A stretch of 64,000 nt of DNA from Flectonema sp. DT1601 (GCA_964019425.1 OZ025785.1:271501-335500), one strand, 5' to 3'. Shown: positions 51,443-62,682, counted from the first letter of the stretch. The notes: generated by a model not told the origin, from the letters alone. Numbers and translations are program-made.

Positions 51443-54400
51443 AGACGCCGTCATGATGGACCCACTTCGGAGCTGCGAGTTATCAGCTGGAACTGCAGAA
51501 CGATCAACGGAAGAGAGGAGTTCATAGGAAATATCCTGGGAAAGTACAGCCCTGATGTATTATGCCTGCAGGAAACCTCAGTTCGGAAGCCTCTATATCA
51601 CTGGAATTACATCACGTACAGGAGAGATAGACCGGGTAGAGGTGGCGGTATAATCACCATGGTGAAGAGAGGCCTTCAGCATGCTTGCTATGAAGTCTGT
51701 ATCCCTTCGGTTAGAGGAATTGTTGAGACATTGGGTGTCAGGATTAATGATGAGATAAATGTTCTCAACGTGTATTCGCCGCCAAGTTCTAAGATAGATT
51801 TTGATCTCTTCCCTTTGAAGCGTGATGAAAGGTTTATATTTGCTGGTGACTTCAATGCCCATCATAAACTCTGGTCGAAGAAGACGGATACGAAGGGCTG
51901 CCAGCTTCTGGAGTGGTGCAGATCTAATAATCTTCTAATTGCAAACGATCCGGGATTTGTGACGTTGCCGAGACACGGGACTTCGCCGGATGCAATCCTA
52001 CACCACGAGGAGTTACTACTACTACACTTCGGGCTAATAGGTGATGGCACTGAACATGGATCTGATCACTTGCCTCTTGCTGCTGTCTTTGATACGTTCT
52101 CACCTCTGGAAACAGTTAACAACCAGGCATCGAAAAAATCAGTCTGGGACTTTAATACAGCTGATTGGTACTCGTTCCGTCATGATTTGGATTACCGACT
52201 TAGCAAGGTGAACAGTCCTCCGAAGGTGGGTATCAGAGCGGCAACATTTAACCGTATCCTGCTTCATGTGGCGAAGAAGAACATCCGCAGAAGGCTCAGG
52301 ATCCAGGGTAAGAGGAGGAGAATGTGGAATTCCTCAACCCCTGAGACCAAACAAGCGAAGGGAAAATTCGTTGCTGAGAAACTTGCACAAGGTGAAGGTT
52401 TTGCATTCGCCTTTAAGAAGATTAAGGACTTGGATGCCGATGGGGGACAGGACGTCCAAATCCCTGAATTCAGTGAGGACCAACTCCCCAGTAAATTTCT
52501 CGATCAGTTCGTTAAGACCTCTGTCAGGAAACAACTGAAATCTTCGAAGCTGAAGCCAAGTGATTACGTAGGTGCTTGTGGACCTCTGGTGATGTCTGAG
52601 CTTGAGCGCGCCATCAAGAAGGTTAAAACTGGTAAGGCTCCTGGTCCTGATGGAATCCACGGGGCGATGCTGAAGAACCTTTCTGCAACCGGTAGACGTT
52701 TTCTCTTAGCGGTGTTCAACGACTCCTGGCTCTCAGCTAGAGTTCCGAAGGTCTGGAAAGAGGGTATGATCAAACCGGTATACAAACCGGGTAAACCCAA
52801 AGAAAAGCTATCCAGCTACAGACCGATCACGTTGACATCTGTAGTCGGTAAAATGCTTGAACGGATAATTTACGACAGGCTAATGTATTGGTTGACGTCA
52901 AATAATGCCTTGTCCTCCATTCAGGCAGGCTTCAGAAGGGGTAGGAATACTTGCGAGCAAATCTCACTGCTGGTCAATGCGCTTCATGGTGCGAGAAAAG
53001 GTGGCAAGAGTTCGATACTGCTCTCTTTCGACTTCACTGAGGCATTTGATAGGATAAATCATGTTAAACTGATTGCTAAAATGGTGACGATGGGGATTCC
53101 TTCACCATTCATCGGATGGGTCGCTAACTTTCTGACGCGAAGGAAGGCAAAGGTTAGTGTCAATGGCAATCTGAGCGCATACAGAACTGTGACGAAAGGT
53201 GTTCCGCAAGGGTCGATTGTTGGGCCTCTCCTTTATCTGATATATGTCGACGACCTGGCTAAGAAACTTGAGAAGACCGGATGTGTTTCAGCACTCTACG
53301 CAGACGACACAGCTTGTGTGGTTTCGAATAAGGATTTTAAAGTAACTTACCGGATGGCGCAATTAGTCCTTGGGTTAGTAGATCGTTGGTGCAAAGATAA
53401 TGACATGGCACTGTCGGTTTCGAAGACCTGCGGGATGCCGGTGGACTGTCCTAGGAATATGTATTGGAGACTGGGATTCCCCAGAACGTCAGGAGAGAAC
53501 TTCTTTCGGATCAGTAGGGAGGAACTGGCTGGGATGATTCGGTCAAATGAAGAAGGTAGGCCATTACTTGGAAATGGGGCGATGATCCTCAAGCTGGGTG
53601 ATACGGAGGTTACGAAGGCAAGTGAACTTCTTGAACTGATGCCAGTGGGTCCGGATCCGACCTGGGTGAAGTTGCTGACTGCCGTACTCATGCCGATGGT
53701 GGATAGTGTTAAGTACTTGGGTGTCCATATTGACGATGACCTTACATATGGTACACAAGTGGATAAACTACTGGATGAGACGAGGAAGGGACTTGTTCTG
53801 CTTCGAAAGTTGGAGCTATTCAACTTTGATTTCAAAACGCTGAACATGATCAAGAACTTATACATCCTCTCAAGGATTCTGTATGGGCTTGAGAGCTATG
53901 GACCTTTCCTGACAGATGAACAGCTTAAACCTATTGACCTGAATCTGAGGAAGATAGCTAGAAAGATCACTGGCTGCGGCTTCAACACAAGGTCCCTTCC
54001 GTTACTGTGGGAGGCGAACATACTCCCGATGAGACTGCAGATTGAGAAGCAAGCCAGGATTGCTTTATTTAGGTATCGGTCACTGGATTGGGTTCCTTCT
54101 ACGAAGGGAATCGCTAGTGGAACTTGGAGTTCAACTTTACCGGCCGAGGACCGTAATATGGAGATCCAGGGGATTGTCATGCCTGACAGCATCGAGCCAT
54201 GGATAGATGTTCCGAACCTGGAGATATCTTGCGGATATGGACATTCGAAGACCGGTGTTGCTGAAGTGGACAAGGCTAAGTTCGAGGAGTACTGCAGCGA
54301 ACTTAGGCCGTGTACCTCGTCCATTTTTGTTGACGGATCCCACGACCCTGTCAACTACACGGCAGGCGCAGCGGCAGTGCAGATCACGCCGTGTGAACGG

Positions 54401-55228
54401 ACCATGGCATCGAGACTTGTTGCAACGGAAAGTAGTTATAAAGCTGAACAGGTAACTCTGAAGCTGTTAATAAGTGAATTTGGAAAAGCAACCTCTGTCT
54501 TGGGTCCCAGATCTGGAATCACGAGAGTCTTCAGTGATTCTAAATCCAATCTGGATGAGCTGCGTGGTGGAATTGCGGCTCAGAGGAAGCTGAACTCTCT
54601 CTCGATACTAGAAGGGATAAGAAAATTAGACTCATTCGTTCACCTTCAATTCATCCCAGCTCATGTGGGAATTGAACCGCATGACAAGGCAGATGAACTG
54701 GCGAAAAAGATCTCAAAAGATGTTAAGAGCAAGCCGGTGTCAACGACTATGGACTTCTTCGCACATAAGTCAAGGATAGCGAGGGAAGCTAACAGAAAGC
54801 TGTTTGGTAAGATTATGGAGGGTTCAACAAGGGCGAAACCACCGATCAAACGGGTGATGCTTAGGCAATATCTTGATGCTACCGGAGGCCTGAGAGCGGC
54901 TCGATACCCCAAGGACATGCTGAGAGAATCAGAGATAAGGATAGCCAGGTTCAGAACGGGCTCTCACCCCCTGCTCAGGGTAAATGAACTACCGATAAAG
55001 TGCCCCTTCTGCAAAAGAACAGACTCTTCTGCCCGACATCTAATATTTGATTGCGAGGATGGTGACGTGGTCCGCATTAGAGAAGGAACAATTAGATCAA
55101 ACATTCAGGAAGCGAGAATCTCCGAGACCAAACTAAATCTTTCAATAATGTTTGCGACGAGAAATCTTCACGCCCTAGCCGGCTACTTATGGCATTTGGA
55201 ACAACGAACAGGCTTATCAAACTGTTAA
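51365..55228 (+). CDS. LINE-A ORF2: endonuclease / reverse transcriptase / RNase H
   Basis: Starting at the 2A Pro the product would be 1262 residues. The APE-type endonuclease has SWNC (51485), LQET (51565), GDFN (51845) and GSDHLPL (about 52058). RT has KAPGPDGI (about 52633), YRPITLTS, AGFRRGRNT, SFDFTEAFD, GVPQGSIVGPLLY and YADD (53297-53308). RNase H has FVDGSHDP, ATESSYKAEQ, FSDSKSN and PAHVGIEPHDKAD (54320-54700). A CPFCK...RHLIFDC CCHC knuckle lies at about 55001-55055. The first ATG (51659) would lose the WNC and QET catalytic parts, so I place the coding start directly after the ORF1 stop. Every key residue I looked for is present. Confidence 0.9.
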   Translation, partial: LDGRDWAETRRRLLLLAGDVERNPGPRRRHDGPTSELRVISWNCRTINGREEFIGNILGKYSPDVLCLQETSVRKPLYHWNYITYRRDRPGRGGGIITMVKRGLQHACYEVCIPSVRGIVETLGVRINDEINVLNVYSPPSSKIDFDLFPLKRDERFIFAGDFNAHHKLWSKKTDTKGCQLLEWCRSNNLLIANDPGFVTLPRHGTSPDAILHHEELLLLHFGLIGDGTEHGSDHLPLAAVFDTFSPLETVNNQASKKSVWDFNTADWYSFRHDLDYRLSKVNSPPKVGIRAATFNRILLHVAKKNIRRRLRIQGKRRRMWNSSTPETKQAKGKFVAEKLAQGEGFAFAFKKIKDLDADGGQDVQIPEFSEDQLPSKFLDQFVKTSVRKQLKSSKLKPSDYVGACGPLVMSELERAIKKVKTGKAPGPDGIHGAMLKNLSATGRRFLLAVFNDSWLSARVPKVWKEGMIKPVYKPGKPKEKLSSYRPITLTSVVGKMLERIIYDRLMYWLTSNNALSSIQAGFRRGRNTCEQISLLVNALHGARKGGKSSILLSFDFTEAFDRINHVKLIAKMVTMGIPSPFIGWVANFLTRRKAKVSVNGNLSAYRTVTKGVPQGSIVGPLLYLIYVDDLAKKLEKTGCVSALYADDTACVVSNKDFKVTYRMAQLVLGLVDRWCKDNDMALSVSKTCGMPVDCPRNMYWRLGFPRTSGENFFRISREELAGMIRSNEEGRPLLGNGAMILKLGDTEVTKASELLELMPVGPDPTWVKLLTAVLMPMVDSVKYLGVHIDDDLTYGTQVDKLLDETRKGLVLLRKLELFNFDFKTLNMIKNLYILSRILYGLESYGPFLTDEQLKPIDLNLRKIARKITGCGFNTRSLPLLWEANILPMRLQIEKQARIALFRYRSLDWVPSTKGIASGTWSSTLPAEDRNMEIQGIVMPDSIEPWIDVPNLEISCGYGHSKTGVAEVDKAKFEEYCSELRPCTSSIFVDGSHDPVNYTAGAAAVQITPCERTMASRLVATESSYKAEQVTLKLLISEFGKATSVLGPRSGITRVFSDSKSNLDELRGGIAAQRKLNSLSILEGIRKLDSFVHLQFIPAHVGIEPHDKADELAKKISKDVKSKPVSTTMDFFAHKSRIAREANRKLFGKIMEGSTRAKPPIKRVMLRQYLDATGGLRAARYPKDMLRESEIRIARFRTGSHPLLRVNELPIKCPFCKRTDSSARHLIFDCEDGDVVRIREGTIRSNIQEARISETKLNLSIMFATRNLHALAGYLWHLEQRTGLSNC

Positions 55229-55554
55229 CTGATTGGTAGTTGCTAATTCATTAGTATCATTCTTCCTTATCACACTCCTTAATCAACTCCTAATTTCTCT
55301 GAGGACATCCGCAGAGCTTCATGGCTCGTAGGTAACCCAGTGGTCTTTGGCCACCGTCCCTGTACTGATCCTTCGCTTTATATTAACTGTGTCTTGAGAT
55401 TCCTATCCGGGGAAGTCCTCCAACGGACTCAGGACAGTTGCGCTTGTTTTTACTTGTTTACTTTATCAAAAAATAAGAAGGGCAAGAATGCTCAGAATGA
55501 AGAAAAATAAAGTGGAAAGACAGGGGGGATGTGACTAAATAAATAAATAAATAA
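55229..55554 (+). other. LINE-A 3' untranslated region and AAAT tail
   Basis: Conserved with LINE-B: short stems GTGG-TCTTTGG-CCAC and GTCC-TCCAAC-GGAC, then GGGGGATGTGACTAAATAAATAAATA. The conserved stems just before the tail are probably the recognition site for the element's own RT. Confidence 0.75.
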
Positions 55555-55563
55555 AATTCTCGA
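55555..55563. repeat. Target site duplication of LINE-A, right
   Basis: AATTCTCGA, identical to the left copy. Confidence 0.92.
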
Positions 55564-55752
55564 CGTACCAGAGCCTGCATAGCCGAGTGGATATGGTCGT
55601 CGACCGTAGATCGCTTGGGTAGCCGCGGCACGGGTTCGATTCCTGGCGACGGCACAATTTTTGGGTTTTTCAACCAGAAAATTATTAAGAAGAAAACAGT
55701 AAGGAAAGGGCACAAAATTGGACTTAGTGATCATTCCCTGAGTAAACTGAGA
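55564..55752 (-). repeat. A repeat, outer copy, second part
   Basis: Continues the A repeat after LINE-A and ends ACTGAGA at the outer border of the retroelement. Confidence 0.92.
55573..55655 (+). tRNA. tRNA-Tyr-like sequence (GTA), outer A repeat
   Basis: Same sequence as 43366-43447 (offset 12,207). LINE-A inserted about 10 bp upstream of it. Confidence 0.6.
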
Positions 55753-56245
55753 TTTCTCCACTACCCAGAATTGGCCTTCCAAACTCGTTCGGTCTGATCA
55801 TCTTAGCCAGATCTCCCCTGCTTACAACGTAATAATTATCCTTTGCAGTCCTGGGGAAGCCCAGTCTCCAGTAGATATCCTTTGGGCAGCGCACAGGCAT
55901 ACCACATGTCTTAGAGACGGACAGTGCCATATCATTGGTTTTGCACCAGCTATCCACAAGTCCAAGGATCCATTGCGCTTTCTTATTGGTTAAATTAACG
56001 TCCTTATCAGAGACAACACAAGTGGTGTCATCTGCATAAAGAGCCGAAACTGAGCCAGTCTTTTCCAACAACTTCGCCAGGTCATCAACATAAATCAGGT
56101 ATAGCAGCGGGCCGATAATCGATCCTTGGGGAACCCCCCTCGTTACCGTTCTGTAGGAGCTAAGGTTGCCATTCGCACTCACCCTTGCCTGCCTGCCCTT
56201 CAGGAAGTCAACTACCCATGCAATGAACGGGGAGGGAATACTCAT
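55753..56245 (-). pseudogene. LINE-B, 5' part (RT core), unit 1
   Basis: Continues LINE-B beyond the 12.9-kb insertion. Holds GVPQGSIIGPLLY and YADD. It starts in mid-RT (SIPSPFIAWVVDFL), so the endonuclease and early RT motifs are gone. The 5' break joins satellite remnant of unit 2. Confidence 0.88.
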
Positions 56246-57786
56246 GTTCTATATTCTTTTTATTAATTTTTTAAAAAGAAAAAAAAACAATCAGTTTAGC
56301 GTCTTGACCAGGACGGAAAACTGGAATCGACATAGTCGATCGATAAAAAAAACAATGATAACATTGTTTCATCTTTTATATTTTTTAATTTTTTTTTTAT
56401 ATTTGAAGAGAAGAAAGAAGAAAAAAAAAAAAAAAAAAACAAGCGGAATTGATCATAATGGGTGGCAGGGGTTGATATAACTTCATTTGAAAATTCTTCT
56501 TTTTTAATTTCTTTTTTTTTGAAATTTTTTTTTTATTTAACAGGAGTTAAGATCACTTACATGAGTTAACACAACACAGATACGAGTAGCAAACTGAGGT
56601 AACACTACCAATTCAACAAAAAATAATCAGGATCGGACACAAGGAGGAGAGTTCATTCTACCTCTCACTGTCCTTGCTGGTATCTTAAGTAAGTGTCTTG
56701 GTATCTCCTATATAATTGTCAGCATTGGGGATATTTTGGGTTCTGAGGAAATCCACCAAGTCCTGGGCCAGGTACCCAGGCCAGGCCTCACCTAATTACA
56801 CACCAATTCTTCTTTGCATTCCCGCAAGAAGGTCTGGTTCTAAGTGCAACATAAGTGTTGACTGGTGCCACGCATTACGGAAAGAAAAGTAGCGTTGCAT
56901 ATTGACCTGTGGCAAGTCGGCGCTACCAAATGACAGTCTGATGATCCACGGCGGGCGTTTGCAGAAAGAAAATTGCTGTTATTTGCCTTTGTCACAGAAT
57001 TTTTTTTTTTTTTTTTTACCACTTTTTGTGCCACTCACCTCCAAAAAAACATGAGTACATCTTTTTTTATGGTTATCTCTCGATCTATCGGCCCCGAAGG
57101 GTCTTCACAAATTTCTGGGTGGAGAAAAAAGTTTTGCAGTTGTTTGCCAGCCAAAACTTACGCAGCACTGTAAGCTGGCCAGGCCTAGCTACTTCCGTAC
57201 TGGGAATGGGGCTTCTGTTTCTTCCTGCTAGCAGGCCTGGTGCTAAGTGCTACGTAATAGTGTCACGCATTACAGGAATAATATTAGGTTGCTCAGAAGT
57301 GCTATGTAAGCTGGCCAGGCCTAGCTACTTCCGTACTGGGAATGAGGCTTCTGTTTCTTCCCGCAAGCAGGCCTGGTGCTAAGTGAAGTGCTACGTAGGT
57401 GTTGAATGGTGCCACGCATTACGGGAAGAAAGGTAGAGTGTTGCATGTTAACCTGTTGCAGGTTGGCACTACCAAATGACCTGATGACCCACGGGGGGGC
57501 GTTTGCGGAAAGAGAATTGCTGCTTTTGCAGTTATTTGCCTTTATCACGGGATTTTTTTTTTTTTTTTTTTACTGCTTTTTGTGCCACTCACCTCCAAGA
57601 AAATCATGGTTACACCTTTTTTATGGTTATCCCTTGGCCTATCGATCTCGAAAAGAGGTTTTAGAGTTTTGGTGCCAAGCTGTCTTTTTGTTATGGTTTA
57701 GACAATTTGGGTTTTAATAAATAATTCCTTTCATTTTTGCCACCTTTCTGCAATCAATGCTTATGTAGCACCCCTGAGCAAATTTT

Positions 57787-58138
57787 GGCTGCTAATTTTC
57801 TTCTTGCAAGCAAATCTTAGCTGCTGATTCTCTTCCTGCAAGCAAATCTTAGCTGCTTATTTTTTTCTTGCAGGCAAATTTTAGCTGCTAATTTTCTTCC
57901 CGCAAGTAAATTTTAGCTGCTGATTCTCTTCCCGCAAGCAAATCTTAGCTGCTTATTTTCTTCCCGCAAGCAAATTTTAGCTGCTTATTTTCTTCCCGCA
58001 AGCAAATTTTAGCTGCTGATTCTCTTCCCGCAAGCAAATCTTAGCTGCTGATTGCTTATTTTCTTCCCGCAAGCAAATTTTGGCTGCTTATTTTCTTCCC
58101 GCAAGCAAGTTTTAGCTGCTTACTTCTTTCCTACAAAC
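57787..58138. repeat. 32-bp minisatellite, unit 2
   Basis: Same array as 40225-40575, with the same unit variants in the same order. Confidence 0.9.
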
Positions 58139-58383
58139 AAATTAAGTAAGATTTATTTTTGCCTAAGGAAAAATGCTGGATTTTTGTGCCCAAGCAGGTC
58201 TAAAAAGATGGGTGACCATTTTCTTAAAGTATAAAATGTGATGAAAATTCTTTTTTAGTATGGTTTTGAAATTTAAGTGTATGGTTGCCAATTTAGTAGG
58301 TAGTTAAAAAAAAATTCTTCAGAAGAAATCTTTCTCAAAATTCCATTTAGGTAATTTGCCACCGAAACTGAGCACCAAACAAA

Positions 58384-58461
58384 AACCGCCGTCAGCGGGT
58401 TTTGAACCCTCGACCGCCATTCTTGCAGACCGGCGTTCTATCAATTGAGCTATGTAGCCAC
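58384..58461 (-). tRNA. tRNA-Cys-like sequence, copy 2
   Basis: Identical in the parts compared to 40821-40898; offset 17,563. Confidence 0.55.
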
Positions 58462-58470
58462 ATAATCGAT

Positions 58471-60920
58471 GTTTTTTTTATTTATTTAGTCACATCCCCC
58501 CTGTCTTTCTACTTTGTTTTTATTCTTTCTGAGCATACTCGCTCTTCTTATTTTTTAACTAAGTAAATAAGCAACAACGAGTGCAACTGTTGTGAGTCCG
58601 TTGGAGGACTTCCCCGGATAGGAAGCTCACGACACTGTAAGTACAAAGCGAATGATCAATACGGAGACGGTGGCCAAAGACCACTGGGTTACCTGCGAGC
58701 TATGAAGCTCTACGGATGTCCTCAGAGAGTTATTAGGAGATGAATTAGGAGTGATGTATGAGTATGATATACTAAAAAGATAGTAACTTCTGATAACAGC
58801 TTGTTGCCGTCCATTGTTCTAAATGCCATATGAAGCCAGCGAGGGAATGTAAGTTCCTCGTAGCGAACATAAATAGCAGGCTGTGTTCCTTCTTTGAAAT
58901 CTTCGCTTCTTCCATGACAGATCCAATTGTTCCATTTCTGATGCGTACCAGAGCAGAGTTCATGCAGTTAAACATCAAGTGTCTAGGTGATGAGTTTACA
59001 AAAAGGGCACTTCAGTTGTACGCCTTTGTCTCTCAGCAAGGGGTGTGAACCCGTTCTGAATTGTGCAATTCTTACTTCCGAAGCCCTCAGCATGTCTTTC
59101 GGATATCTAGCAGTTCTCAATCCTCCGGTCGCCTCCAGATACTGTCTGAGCATCACCCGTTTCATTGGAGGCTTTGCCTTCTCGGAGGCTTCCATCATCT
59201 TTCCTATCAACTTCCTGTGAGACTCCCTCGCTACCCTTGATTTGTGGGCGAAGAAATCCATGGTCGTTGAGACCGGTTTACTTTCGGCATCCTTCGAGAC
59301 TTCTTTGGCCAGCTTATCAGCCTTATCGTGTGGTTCAATCCCCACATGGGCCGGGATAAACTGGAGATGCACCTGTGTCTTCAGATCCCTAATGCTTTCC
59401 AGTATTAACAGAGAGTTCAACTTCCTCTGGGCAACAATCCCTCCATTGAGTTCCTCCAGGTTGGATTTCGAGTCACTGAAGATTCTGGTAATACCTGACC
59501 TGGGACCCAAGATCGAGTCAGCTTTGCCAATTTCTCTCATCAGCAGTTTGAGTGTTACTTGTTCAGCCTTGTAGCTGCTTTCAGTAGCTACAAGTCTTGA
59601 CGACATCGTTCTCTCAGTTGGTGAGACCTGTACTGCTGCCGCACCCGCAGTGTAGTTAGCAGGATCATGTGAGCCGTCCACATATATAGCCGAGTTGCAA
59701 GGGACTAGGTCCCTGCAGTATTCCTCAAATTTGTTCCTATCCACATCTGCATCACCGGTCTTGTTATGACCATACCCACAGGATATCTCTAGATTTGGTA
59801 CATCCGCCCAGGGTTCGATGCTGTCAGGTTGAACTATTCCTTGGAGGGCGATGTTACAATCTTCCTGCGGCAACTTAGAACTCCAGAATCCTTTCGCTAT
59901 TCGGTTCGTCGAACGTACCCACTTCAGCGATCGATACCTAAACAGAGCAGTTCTGGCCTGTTTTTCTATTATCAACTTCATCGGGAGCATGTTCGCCTCC
60001 AAGAGCAGTGGGAGAGACCTGGTGTAGATGCTGCAACCCGTTATCCTTCTCGCAATCTTCTTCAGATTCAAGTCCACAAGATCAATCTGACCCTCAGATA
60101 GGAAAGGACCGAAGCTCTCCAGCCCATATGACAGCCTTGAAAGTATGTACAGGTTCTTGACCATGCACAGCGTCTTAAAATCAAAATCATACTGTTCTAG
60201 TTTCCCCAGGAGTGCAAGACCCCTCCTGGTCTCATCCAGCATCTTTCCGACCTGTGTTCCATAAGATAAATCACCATCAATGTGCACCCCCAGGTATTTA
60301 ACGCTGTCTACCATCGGCATCAGTACTGCGGTTAACAACTTTACTCTCAGCTTACTTGATCCATCAGGGAAAATTTCAAGCAGGTCCTTCGTATTAGCAA
60401 CTTCGGTATCATCCACCTTGAGAATGGTTTCTCCACTACCCAGAATTGGCCTTCCAAACTCGTTCGGTCTGATCATCTTAGCCAGATCTCCCCTGCTTAC
60501 AACGTAATAATTATCCTTTGCAGTCCTGGGGAAGCCCAGTCTCCAGTAGATATCCTTTGGGCAGCGCACAGGCATACCACATGTCTTAGAGACGGACAGT
60601 GCCATATCATTGGTTTTGCACCAGCTATCCACAAGTCCAAGGATCCATTGCGCTTTCTTATTGGTTAAATTAACGTCCTTATCAGAGACAACACAAGTGG
60701 TGTCATCTGCATAAAGAGCCGAAACTGAGCCAGTCTTTTCCAACAACTTCGCCAGGTCATCAACATAAATCAGGTATAGCAGCGGGCCGATAATCGATCC
60801 TTGGGGAACCCCCCTCGTTACCGTTCTGTAGGAGCTAAGGTTGCCATTCGCACTCACCCTTGCCTGCCTGCCCTTCAGGAAGTCAACTACCCATGCAATG
60901 AACGGGGAGGGAATACTCAT
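58471..60920 (-). pseudogene. LINE-B, uninterrupted 5'-truncated copy, unit 2
   Basis: A 645-codon frame (58983-60920) runs from mid-RT (SIPSPFIAWVV) through YADD, the thumb, RNase H (YVDGSHDP, TESSYKAEQ, FSDSKSN, PAHVGIEPHDKAD) to CPFCK. The same frameshift as unit 1 then moves the C-terminus to another frame (58772-58978). This copy keeps the site where the retroelement entered unit 1 (GAGAATGG|TTTCTCC at 60427/60428). The shared frameshift shows the unit was already defective when it was duplicated. Confidence 0.9.
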
Positions 60921-61498
60921 GTTCTATATTCTTTTTATTAATTTTTTAAAAAGAAAAAAAAACAATCAGTTTAGCGTCTTGACCAGGACGGAAAACTGGA
61001 ATCGACATAGTCGATCGATAAAAAAAACAATGATAACATTGTTTCATCTTTTATATTTTTTAATTTTTTTTTTATATTTGAAGAGAAGAAAGAAGAAAAA
61101 AAAAAAAAAAAAAACAAGCGGAATTGATCATAATGGGTGGCAGGGGTTGATATAACTTCATTTGAAAATTCTTCTTTTTTAATTTCTTTTTTTTTGAAAT
61201 TTTTTTTTTATTTAACAGGAGTTAAGATCACTTACATGAGTTAACACAACACAGATACGAGTAGCAAACTGAGGTAACACTACCAATTCAACAAAAAATA
61301 ATCAGGATCGGACACAAGGAGGAGAGTTCATTCTACCTCTCACTGTCCTTGCTGGTATCTTAAGTAAGTGTCTTGGTATCTCCTATATAATTGTCAGCAT
61401 TGGGGATATTTTGGGTTCTGAGGAAATCCACCAAGTCCTGGGCCAGGTACCCAGGCCAGGCCTCACCTAATTACACACTAATTCTTCTTTGCATTCCC

Positions 61499-62682
61499 GC
61501 AAGAAGGTCTGGTTCTAAGTGCAACATAAGTGTTGACTGGTGCCACGCATTACGGAAAGAAAAGTAGCGTTGCATATTGACCTGTGGCAAGTCGGCGCTA
61601 CCAAATGACAGTCTGATGATCCACGGCGGGCGTTTGCAGAAAGAAAATTGCTGTTATTTGCCTTTGTCACAGAATTTTTTTTTTTTTTTTTTACCACTTT
61701 TTGTGCCACTCACCTCCAAAAAAACATGAGTACATCTTTTTTTATGGTTATCTCTCGATCTATCGGCCCCGAAGGGTCTTCACAAATTTCTGGGTGGAGA
61801 AAAAAGTTTTGCAGTTGTTTGCCAGCCAAAACTTACGCAGCACTGTAAGCTGGCCAGGCCTAGCTACTTCCGTACTGGGAATGGGGCTTCTGTTTCTTCC
61901 TGCTAGCAGGCCTGGTGCTAAGTGCTACGTAATAGTGTCACGCATTACAGGAATAATATTAGGTTGCTCAGAAGTGCTATGTAAGCTGGCCAGGCCTAGC
62001 TACTTCCGTACTGGGAATGAGGCTTCTGTTTCTTCCCGCAAGCAGGCCTGGTGCTAAGTGAAGTGCTACGTAAGTGTTGAATGGTGTCACGCAAGAAGGT
62101 CTGGTTCTAAGTGCAACATAAGTGTTGACTGGTGCCACGCATTACGGAAAGAAAAGTAGCGTTGCATATTGACCTGTGGCAAGTCGGCGCTACCAAATGA
62201 CAGTCTGATGATCCACGGCGGGCGTTTGCAGAAAGAAAATTGCTGTTATTTGCCTTTGTCACAGAATTTTTTTTTTTTTTTTTTACCACTTTTTGTGCCA
62301 CTCACCTCCAAAAAAACATGAGTACATCTTTTTTTATGGTTATCTCTCGATCTATCGGCCCCGAAGGGTCTTCACAAATTTCTGGGTGGAGAAAAAAGTT
62401 TTGCAGTTGTTTGCCAGCCAAAACTTACGCAGCACTGTAAGCTGGCCAGGCCTAGCTACTTCCGTACTGGGAATGGGGCTTCTGTTTCTTCCTGCTAGCA
62501 GGCCTGGTGCTAAGTGCTACGTAATAGTGTCACGCATTACAGGAATAATATTAGGTTGCTCAGAAGTGCTATGTAAGCTGGCCAGGCCTAGCTACTTCCG
62601 TACTGGGAATGAGGCTTCTTCTGTTTCTTCCCGCAAGCAGGCCTGGTGCTAAGTGAAGTGCTACGTAAGTGTTGAATGGTGC
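61499..62682. repeat. 592-bp tandem duplication inside unit 3
   Basis: Landmarks in 61499-62090 recur 592 bp later. The junction (GGTGTCACGCAAGAAGG near 62085) joins the end of one 543-bp repeat to the start of the other, as unequal crossing over between them would do. Confidence 0.85.

Larger units (their letters stand above)
48196..55554 (+). mobile_element. LINE-A: full-looking I/Ingi-like LINE with read-through and 2A signals
   Basis: 7359 bp bounded by a perfect 9-bp duplication, with a short 5' leader of 22 bp, ORF1, ORF2, a 3' untranslated region with short hairpins and an (AAAT)n tail. Domain order of ORF2 (APE endonuclease, RT, RNase H, CCHC) places it in the I/Ingi/Loa wing of LINEs. 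Both frames are open and the duplication is perfect, so insertion is recent. It lies inside the A repeat of the tyrosine-recombinase element. The very short leader could mean slight 5' truncation. Confidence 0.92.
42865..55752 (-). mobile_element. Tyrosine-recombinase retroelement (DIRS order, VIPER/TATE-like), with a nested LINE
   Basis: Minus-strand layout: A repeat, coding region (gag-like, tyrosine recombinase, RT/RNase H), B repeat, A repeat, short spacer, B repeat. This is the split-direct-repeat pattern of PAT, Ngaro and VIPER/TATE elements. The gene order, with recombinase before RT and overlapping it, is closest to VIPER/TATE. It splits LINE-B between ...GAGAATGG and TTTCTCC with no target duplication, as expected of recombinase integration; unit 2 preserves the empty site at 60427/60428. 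Without the nested LINE the element is about 5.5 kb. Its main frames are long and open and the repeat copies are almost identical, so it looks whole apart from the LINE in its outer A repeat, and young. Treated as a fossil. Confidence 0.88.
38690..56250. repeat. 4675-bp macrosatellite, unit 1 (split by a 12,888-bp insertion)
   Basis: Unit order: satellite remnant, decayed flank, 543-bp repeats, 32-bp minisatellite, tRNA-like sequence, LINE-B. Matching points in units 1 and 2 differ by 17,563 bp. Removing the insertion (42865-55752) leaves 4675 bp, exactly the unit 2 to unit 3 period. Confidence 0.9.
56246..60920. repeat. 4675-bp macrosatellite, unit 2 (uninterrupted)
   Basis: The complete unit: satellite remnant and decayed flank (56246-56820), 543-bp repeats (56824-57715), 32-bp minisatellite (57787-58138), tRNA-like sequence (58384-58461) and LINE-B (58471-60920). 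Nearly identical to unit 1, so the array is recent or homogenised. Confidence 0.9.

Noticed and set aside
51659-55228. ATG at 51659 as the true start of LINE-A ORF2
   Set aside because: It would remove the WNC and QET parts of the endonuclease, which are coded in the same open frame just upstream.
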